A DNA stretch of 11,014 nt from Bacteroidales bacterium UBA6360. GTDB lineage: Bacteria; Bacteroidota; Bacteroidia; Bacteroidales; UBA932. This document shows positions 6,622 to 11,014 of this stretch, one piece after another. Numbering within the stretch: position 1 is the stretch's first letter; each line of letters opens with the position of its first letter. The notes below the pieces were generated by a model. That model was given only the letters and a program-made list of their open reading frames with translations. It made no database searches and was not told the DNA's origin. The DNA lies in contig DJRM01000113.1 in assembly GCA_002440085.1 (NCBI GenBank), positions 1-11,014 on the forward strand, in the 5' to 3' direction. The position numbers were made by a program, and so were the translations under genes.

Positions 6622-8760
6622 TCAGTTGAGGCGGAGGCCTATGCGCTGACGGTCAAGGTCAACGGAGACGACGGTGACACTGACTTTCTGATGGAGATGG
6701 ACTACCTTGGACGGATCCGAGATCCTCTGGCGGCGGCCATCAGAACCTGCGACTGACATCTGTGAGACATGGATGAGGCCATTCTGCTTGATGCCGAGGT
6801 CTACGAAGGCGCCGAAGGCGGTGACGTTAGTCACTATGCCCGGCAGAGCCATTCCGGTTTTCAGATCCTCGATGGTGTGGATGTCGGAAGCAAACTCGAA
6901 GGCCTGGGCTTCCTCACGCGGGTCGCGTCCGGGCTTCACAAGTTCCTTCAGGATGTCATTGACTGTAGGCAGGCCAAAATCCCCTTCCACGAAATCCTCT
7001 GCCATGATTTTAGAGCACAGTTCCGCATTTCCGACCAACTCCTCAGTGCCGACGCCGAGCGAGGAGGCCATACGATCCACAATGTGATACGCCTCCGGAT
7101 GGACAGCAGAGTTGTCGAGAGGGTTTTCCGCGTCACGTATGCGAAGGAAGGCGGCACACTGCTGGTAGACCTTCTCACCGAGACGGCTCACGTTCAGAAG
7201 TTCACGTCGGGAACGATAGGGGCCATGCTCCGTACGGTATGCCACTATGTTGTCGGCAAGGGCGGGGCCGACTCCGGAAACGTAGGCGAGAAGGTGACGC
7301 GAGGCCGTGTTCAGATTCACGCCGACGCTGTTCACGCAGGATTCCACAGTATTGTCAAGCTTCTCCTTGAGAAGTCTCTGATCCACATCATACTGGTATT
7401 GCCCCACGCCGAGCGACTTAGGGTCAATTTTCACGAGTTCGGCAAGCGGATCCATGAGACGACGTCCGATGGAAACGGCACCCCTCACGGTCACATCCTT
7501 GTCCGGGAACTCGTCCCTCGCGACCTCGGATGCGGAATAGATGGATGCCCCGTCCTCGCTGACGGTGAAGACGCGCACAGAAGACGGCTTCGGAACCCTC
7601 TTGATGAAATCCTCGGTCTCACGCGATGCCGTTCCGTTGCCGATGGCGATGACCTCGATCCCATATTCCGAAATCATCGATGATACGCTCCTGATTGCCG
7701 CAACCTTGTCATTGGCCGGCGGGTGAGGGAATATGGCCTCGTGGTGCAGCAGATTCCCTTGGGCGTCAAGGCACACGACCTTGCATCCCGTTCTGAAGCC
7801 CGGGTCTATCGCGAGCGTACGTTTCTGTCCCACCGGCGCGGCAAGAAGAAGCTGGCGCAGGTTTTCGCCGAAGATGCGTATGGACTCCATGTCGGCCTTT
7901 TCCTTGGCTCCACGGATAATCTCTCCGCTCACTGAAGGTTCAAGAAGACGCTTGAAACTGTCCTCCACGGCAAGATTAATCTGCTCCGCGAGAGCTTTGG
8001 CAGGATAGCGGTGAACCTGGCAATATTCGTAATAGATTTTTTTGCAGCACTTTTCCGCATCGGTGTCAAGTTTCACAGTGAGCACGCCCTCATCCTGTCC
8101 GCGAAGAACCGCAAGCAGACGGTGCGGTGCAATATGGGCGAGCGGTTCCGCCCAGTCAAAATAATTACGATATTTATCCGCCTTGTCAGCCGGTGCATTC
8201 TTCGCCTTTTTTGAGACAATGCGGCGGGTACGGAAAATCTGTCGAAGTGCCTCGCGTATCACGGCGGTTTCGCTCAGGCGCTCGGCGATTATGTCACGCG
8301 CTCCCGCAAGAGCAGTCTCCGGATCGGCAAACCCGGCGGCATCGCGGTGAGGATCGGCAGTCTCATTGTTCCACATTCTGTCCGCAAGCGGCTCGTAGCC
8401 GGCTTCCTTTGCCGCAGTCGCCCTCGTGCGACGCTTCGGACGATAAGGAAGATAGAGGTCTTCAAGCACGTTCGGCTCGACGCATTCCTCAATCTGACGG
8501 CGAAGTTCGTCCGTCAGCGCACCTGTAGCCCCGATGGTCTCAAGAATGCCGTCCTTGCGCTTCTCCATTACATCAAAGTCCTCTGCCAAGTGTTTTATCT
8601 GAGCAATAGCCACCTCGTCCAACGAGCCTGTACGCTCTTTCCTATAACGTGATATGAACGGAACGGTCGCCCCCTGCGAAAGGAGTTCGACGGTGTTCTC
8701 GACCTGCCACAACTTGACTCCGAGGTCAGAGGCTATTTTATGTAAATATATGTCTTTCAT
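6622..8760 (-). CDS. tex: Tex family transcription accessory / RNA-binding protein
   Basis: A 712-residue cytoplasmic nucleic-acid-binding protein related to eukaryotic Spt6, thought to act on transcription. The parts appear in the expected order: N-terminal helical Tex domain (about 1-190, with TVPFISRYRKERTGSLDE at 32-49 and LEDLYLPYRPKRRTRA at 99-114), YqgF/RNase H-like domain (about 314-440, LAIDPGFRTGCKV and IAIGNGTASRETE), helix-hairpin-helix region (about 475-545, VNLNTASRHLL and VSGVGPALADNIV), and a C-terminal S1 domain (about 637-712, GIVTNVTAFGAFVDLG, GLIHVSQMS). Length is normal for Bacteroidota. The ATG at 8760 fits the conserved N-terminus and overlaps the stop codon of a possible upstream small ORF. 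It probably belongs to the transcript coming from folD and the ClC gene, and it converges on the Rpn-like gene. Confidence 0.96.
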   Translation of the reverse strand: MKDIYLHKIASDLGVKLWQVENTVELLSQGATVPFISRYRKERTGSLDEVAIAQIKHLAEDFDVMEKRKDGILETIGATGALTDELRRQIEECVEPNVLEDLYLPYRPKRRTRATAAKEAGYEPLADRMWNNETADPHRDAAGFADPETALAGARDIIAERLSETAVIREALRQIFRTRRIVSKKAKNAPADKADKYRNYFDWAEPLAHIAPHRLLAVLRGQDEGVLTVKLDTDAEKCCKKIYYEYCQVHRYPAKALAEQINLAVEDSFKRLLEPSVSGEIIRGAKEKADMESIRIFGENLRQLLLAAPVGQKRTLAIDPGFRTGCKVVCLDAQGNLLHHEAIFPHPPANDKVAAIRSVSSMISEYGIEVIAIGNGTASRETEDFIKRVPKPSSVRVFTVSEDGASIYSASEVARDEFPDKDVTVRGAVSIGRRLMDPLAELVKIDPKSLGVGQYQYDVDQRLLKEKLDNTVESCVNSVGVNLNTASRHLLAYVSGVGPALADNIVAYRTEHGPYRSRRELLNVSRLGEKVYQQCAAFLRIRDAENPLDNSAVHPEAYHIVDRMASSLGVGTEELVGNAELCSKIMAEDFVEGDFGLPTVNDILKELVKPGRDPREEAQAFEFASDIHTIEDLKTGMALPGIVTNVTAFGAFVDLGIKQNGLIHVSQMSVAGSDGRRQRISDPSKVVHLHQKVSVTVVSVDLDRQRIGLRLN

Positions 8761-8834
8761 GATATTTGAGTTTCTTTCTGGTCTATATTAGCTTTCTCAT
8801 CTGTCGTGTACTCCCTGTGCACTCCGTCTTCCAT
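8757..8834 (-). CDS. Possible 25-residue small ORF translationally coupled to tex
   Basis: In the 136-base gap between the ClC gene and tex, the - strand has an ATG at 8834-8832 followed by 25 codons and a TGA at 8759-8757. That TGA overlaps the tex start codon as ATGA, the classic arrangement for coupled translation. A GGAGG core lies 11 bases upstream of the ATG. The product starts MEDGVHREYTTDEK and ends in KETQIS; it is short, very hydrophilic, and resembles nothing I recognise. It may be a leader ORF that feeds ribosomes to tex, a real small protein, or chance. The ribosome-binding site and the exact overlap are the only support. Confidence 0.3.
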   Translation of the reverse strand: MEDGVHREYTTDEKANIDQKETQIS

Positions 8835-8845
8835 AATAAATCTAT

Positions 8846-8850
8846 CCTCC
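8846..8850 (-). promoter_or_regulatory. Shine-Dalgarno-like GGAGG before the small ORF
   Basis: On the - strand this reads GGGAGGAT, with the GGAGG core 11 bases before the ATG at 8834. No other start in the window has such a strong match, and Bacteroidota genes usually lack one. It is 85 bases upstream of the tex ATG, too far to serve tex directly. Confidence 0.35.
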
Positions 8851-8896
8851 CAAATAAATCACAAACCCACGGCGCCCATTTTTGTAATTGCCCGAG

Positions 8897-10699
8897 CTAT
8901 TCATGAGAAACTTCCTTCAGCTGGGTACGGTAGGCGGAGAATATCTTTGACTTGGAAACGAATCCGACGTATTTTCTGTCTTGAGTGACGACGGGGAGGT
9001 TCCACGCACCGGTCTTCTCGAACTTCGACATCACGCTCTCCATCTTCTCGTCCTGATAGACGTACGCAGGGGCGGACCTCATATAGTTGAAGACGTGCCT
9101 GGTGGCATAAAGGTCGGTCTTGAACATGTCGGGACGGATGTCATCAAGGAGGACATAACCCTGAAACTTGCCTGATCGGTCAACGACAGGAAAGATGTTG
9201 CGACGCGAGCCGGACACCGTGTCGAGCAGTTTTCCGAAAGTGTCGTCGATGCGGACGGGGTTGAAGTCGTCTTCTATCAGGTCATTGACCTTCAGGAGCG
9301 TCAGCACTGCCTGGTCGCTGTCGTGAGTCAGGAGCTCTCCCCGCTTGGCGATTCGCTTGGTATAGATAGAGTACGGCTCGAAGATACGCGTAACCCCGAA
9401 AGCGATTGTCGCGGTGATAATCAGCGGAATGAACAGTTCATAGCCGCCGGAAATCTCCGCTATCAGGAAGATTGCGGTCATCGGCGCCTGCATTACCCCG
9501 GCCATGAGTCCGGCCATCCCCACAAGAACGAAGTTCTGCTCCGGCACAGACAGCGACGAGCCTCCGAGAATGAGATTGAGTGTCCGCGCGACCACGAACC
9601 CGGCGAGCGCTCCGATGAAAAGCGTCGGTCCGAATGTTCCGCCGACTCCGCCTCCGGCATTGGTGAAAGACATTGAGAACACCTTGAGTATCAAGACTAT
9701 GAGAAAGAATAGTGGAATAGCCCAGCTAATCTTGAGAATCGGAGCAAGTATGGTCTGGCCGTCATAGTTTATGCTTTTACAGGCAAGCATTTCGTTAACA
9801 GTCCCGTAGCCCTCGCCATAGAGAGGAGGGAAAAGGAAGATTAGAAGTCCAAGCCCCACTGCCGAAACACCCCAACGCAGGTACGGTGACTTGACCGACT
9901 TTATCTTGTCCTCAAGCCAGAGCGTGCAGCGAGTGAAATAGACAGAGCATGCGGCGCAAAAAAGTCCGAGAACGATGTAGAACGGGATATTCTGCATAGA
10001 GAACGGCACAAGCTCGGATGCAAACACGGCTTCGGATCCGAGAAAGACGTAGGAAACGACTGTCGCCGAGACCGTTGAAATCAGCAGCGGAAGTATTGAT
10101 GACATGGAGATATTGAAAAGAAGAATCTCCAGCGTGAAGAGAACTCCGGCAAGGGGAGCCTTGAATATACCCGCCACGGCACCAGCCGCCCCGCACCCGA
10201 GAAGGATCGTTATATTCTTGTAGGACAGCCCCATATAGCGTCCGAGATTGGAGCCAATTGCGGCACCCGTATAGACAATCGGAGCCTCGGCTCCGACCGA
10301 GCCGCCGAATCCGATGGTGACCGAGCTGGCGACAAGGGAAGTCCACATGTTGTGCGGTCGGATTTTAGATTCATTCTTCGAGACGGCGAGCAGTACCTTC
10401 GTGACTCCATGCCCGATATTGTCTCGGACTATATACTTGACAAAGAGGAGGGAGATGAGCATGCCGACTCCCGGATAGATGAGATAGAGGAAATTATACT
10501 CATCTCCCCCGCCGAACCACGATGTCAGTGCGCTGTGAATATGCTCGATGCTGAGTTTCAGCACGACCGCCGCCAGCCCGCAGAGAATCCCGACAGACAA
10601 GGAAAGCAGCAGCATCAGGTTGCGCTCAGGCATCCTGTTCAGGAGGCTCCTAACCGGAGCCAACGCCGCAGTAATCCAAAGTTTGGGGTTCTTCTTCAT
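8897..10699 (-). CDS. ClC-family chloride channel/transporter with C-terminal CBS pair
   Basis: A 600-residue inner-membrane anion channel or exchanger. The ClC core spans about residues 25-445 with many hydrophobic helices. Signature sites: DNIGHGVTK (93-101) where ClC-ec1 has GSGIP; GGSVGAEAPIV (132-142), with Glu138 as the gating glutamate; GGTFGPTLFIGA (353-364), the GxFxP site, with Phe356; and Tyr446 in SIYTKR as the probable ion-coordinating tyrosine. Two CBS domains follow (about 470-530 and 535-597), which in relatives bind nucleotides and modulate gating. By eye, the ClC-ec1 proton glutamate (Glu203) aligns with Ile192, next to the conserved Glu191. The ATG at 10699 is preferred; a TTG at 10726 would add nine residues. 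The gene starts 34 bases after folD, so one transcript is likely. Confidence 0.94.
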   Translation of the reverse strand: MKKNPKLWITAALAPVRSLLNRMPERNLMLLLSLSVGILCGLAAVVLKLSIEHIHSALTSWFGGGDEYNFLYLIYPGVGMLISLLFVKYIVRDNIGHGVTKVLLAVSKNESKIRPHNMWTSLVASSVTIGFGGSVGAEAPIVYTGAAIGSNLGRYMGLSYKNITILLGCGAAGAVAGIFKAPLAGVLFTLEILLFNISMSSILPLLISTVSATVVSYVFLGSEAVFASELVPFSMQNIPFYIVLGLFCAACSVYFTRCTLWLEDKIKSVKSPYLRWGVSAVGLGLLIFLFPPLYGEGYGTVNEMLACKSINYDGQTILAPILKISWAIPLFFLIVLILKVFSMSFTNAGGGVGGTFGPTLFIGALAGFVVARTLNLILGGSSLSVPEQNFVLVGMAGLMAGVMQAPMTAIFLIAEISGGYELFIPLIITATIAFGVTRIFEPYSIYTKRIAKRGELLTHDSDQAVLTLLKVNDLIEDDFNPVRIDDTFGKLLDTVSGSRRNIFPVVDRSGKFQGYVLLDDIRPDMFKTDLYATRHVFNYMRSAPAYVYQDEKMESVMSKFEKTGAWNLPVVTQDRKYVGFVSKSKIFSAYRTQLKEVSHE

Positions 10700-10733
10700 A
10701 GCCTGAATTTTCCACCTGCCGCTCAAGTGAAAG

Positions 10734-11014
10734 TCATTTGTTCATCCGGTTGAGGAAACATTCAACGGTATTCTCCATAAGGGAACAGATGGTCATCGGG
10801 CCGACGCCCCCTGGAACCGGAGTTATAACTGAAGCTTTAGGCGCAACATTGTCGAAATCCACATCGCCTACAAGTTTTCCGGTCTCAGGATTACGGCTTA
10901 TTCCGACATCGATGACGACAACTCCGTCCGAAACCATATCCGCCGTAATCAGATGAGGATGCCCGGTCGCGACAACGAGAATCTCAGCCTCGCGGGTGAC
11001 GGACGGGAGGTCTA
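10734..11014 (-). CDS. folD: Bifunctional methylene-THF dehydrogenase / methenyl-THF cyclohydrolase, C-terminal part
   Basis: Only the last 92 codons lie in the window; the 5' end is beyond base 11014, and the full family length is about 290 residues. FolD interconverts 5,10-methylene- and 10-formyl-tetrahydrofolate in the cytoplasm, supplying one-carbon units for purines and formyl-Met-tRNA. The visible part reads REAEILVVATGHP, LITADMV, VVVIDVGISR, GKLVGDVDF and ITPVPGGVGPMTICSLMENT. The last of these, PVPGGVGPMT, is the family's C-terminal signature and forms part of the NADP-binding domain. The open frame runs without a break to the window edge, so an internal ATG at 10937 is not the true start. 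The TGA at 10736-10734 lies 34 bases before the ClC start, which suggests the two are cotranscribed. Confidence 0.96.
   Translation of the reverse strand, partial: DLPSVTREAEILVVATGHPHLITADMVSDGVVVIDVGISRNPETGKLVGDVDFDNVAPKASVITPVPGGVGPMTICSLMENTVECFLNRMNK

Noticed and set aside
6769..7683. A 304-codon + strand open frame opposite tex
   Set aside because: It lies entirely inside tex, whose motifs are intact on the other strand; the translation shows no family features.

Overview
The window looks like chromosomal DNA from a member of the Bacteroidota, most likely a gut-type Bacteroidales. The reasons are the protein families (67K-type SppA, a Tex protein of about 710 residues, a ClC protein with GAEAP in place of GREGP, and an Rpn/PD-(D/E)XK protein with GxxEG repeats), a trace of a sus-type ECF sigma factor beside carbohydrate-active genes, an exact TAnnTTTG -7 element, and mostly absent Shine-Dalgarno sequences. 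The species cannot be named from this sequence.

Left region (1-3424, + strand) is a carbohydrate-degradation locus. The first ~260 bases are not empty: they hold a decayed piece of an ECF sigma factor (about 3-130) joined directly, in another frame, to a decayed piece of the C-terminal domain of a GH3 glycosidase (about 131-256). Two intact genes follow: an SGNH-type carbohydrate acetylesterase annotated in databases as sialate O-acetylesterase (307-1749), and a compact GH2 glycosidase (1826-3424). An esterase that removes acetyl decorations and a glycosidase that then cuts the backbone or side chain make a sensible pair. The remnants suggest that a larger polysaccharide utilization locus once stood here and has been eroded or rearranged.

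Middle region (3425-6600, + strand): sppA (3593-5374) has its own probable promoter (TAACTTTG, 3448-3455), a leader with two inverted repeats including a 17-base palindrome, and a strong symmetrical terminator (5389-5440). An A/T-richer gene for an Rpn-like PD-(D/E)XK nuclease / transposase-related protein follows (5605-6600). Its 3' end carries six identical in-frame copies of a 12-base unit, next to four diverged copies.

Right region (6622-11014, - strand) reads leftward as folD (C-terminal part only, cut by the window edge), a ClC chloride channel/transporter with two CBS domains, a possible 25-codon small ORF, and tex. The order and close spacing suggest cotranscription folD > clc > (small ORF) > tex. 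The small ORF has a clear GGAGG and overlaps the tex start codon as ATGA. tex converges on the nuclease gene with 21 bases between them.

No rRNA, tRNA, CRISPR array, insertion sequence or origin was seen. No complete novel system was recognised. The items most worth a second look are the sigma/GH3 scar, the 12-base repeat array, the small ORF coupled to tex, the palindromic sppA leader, the ClC residue substitutions, and the shortened GH2 middle domain.
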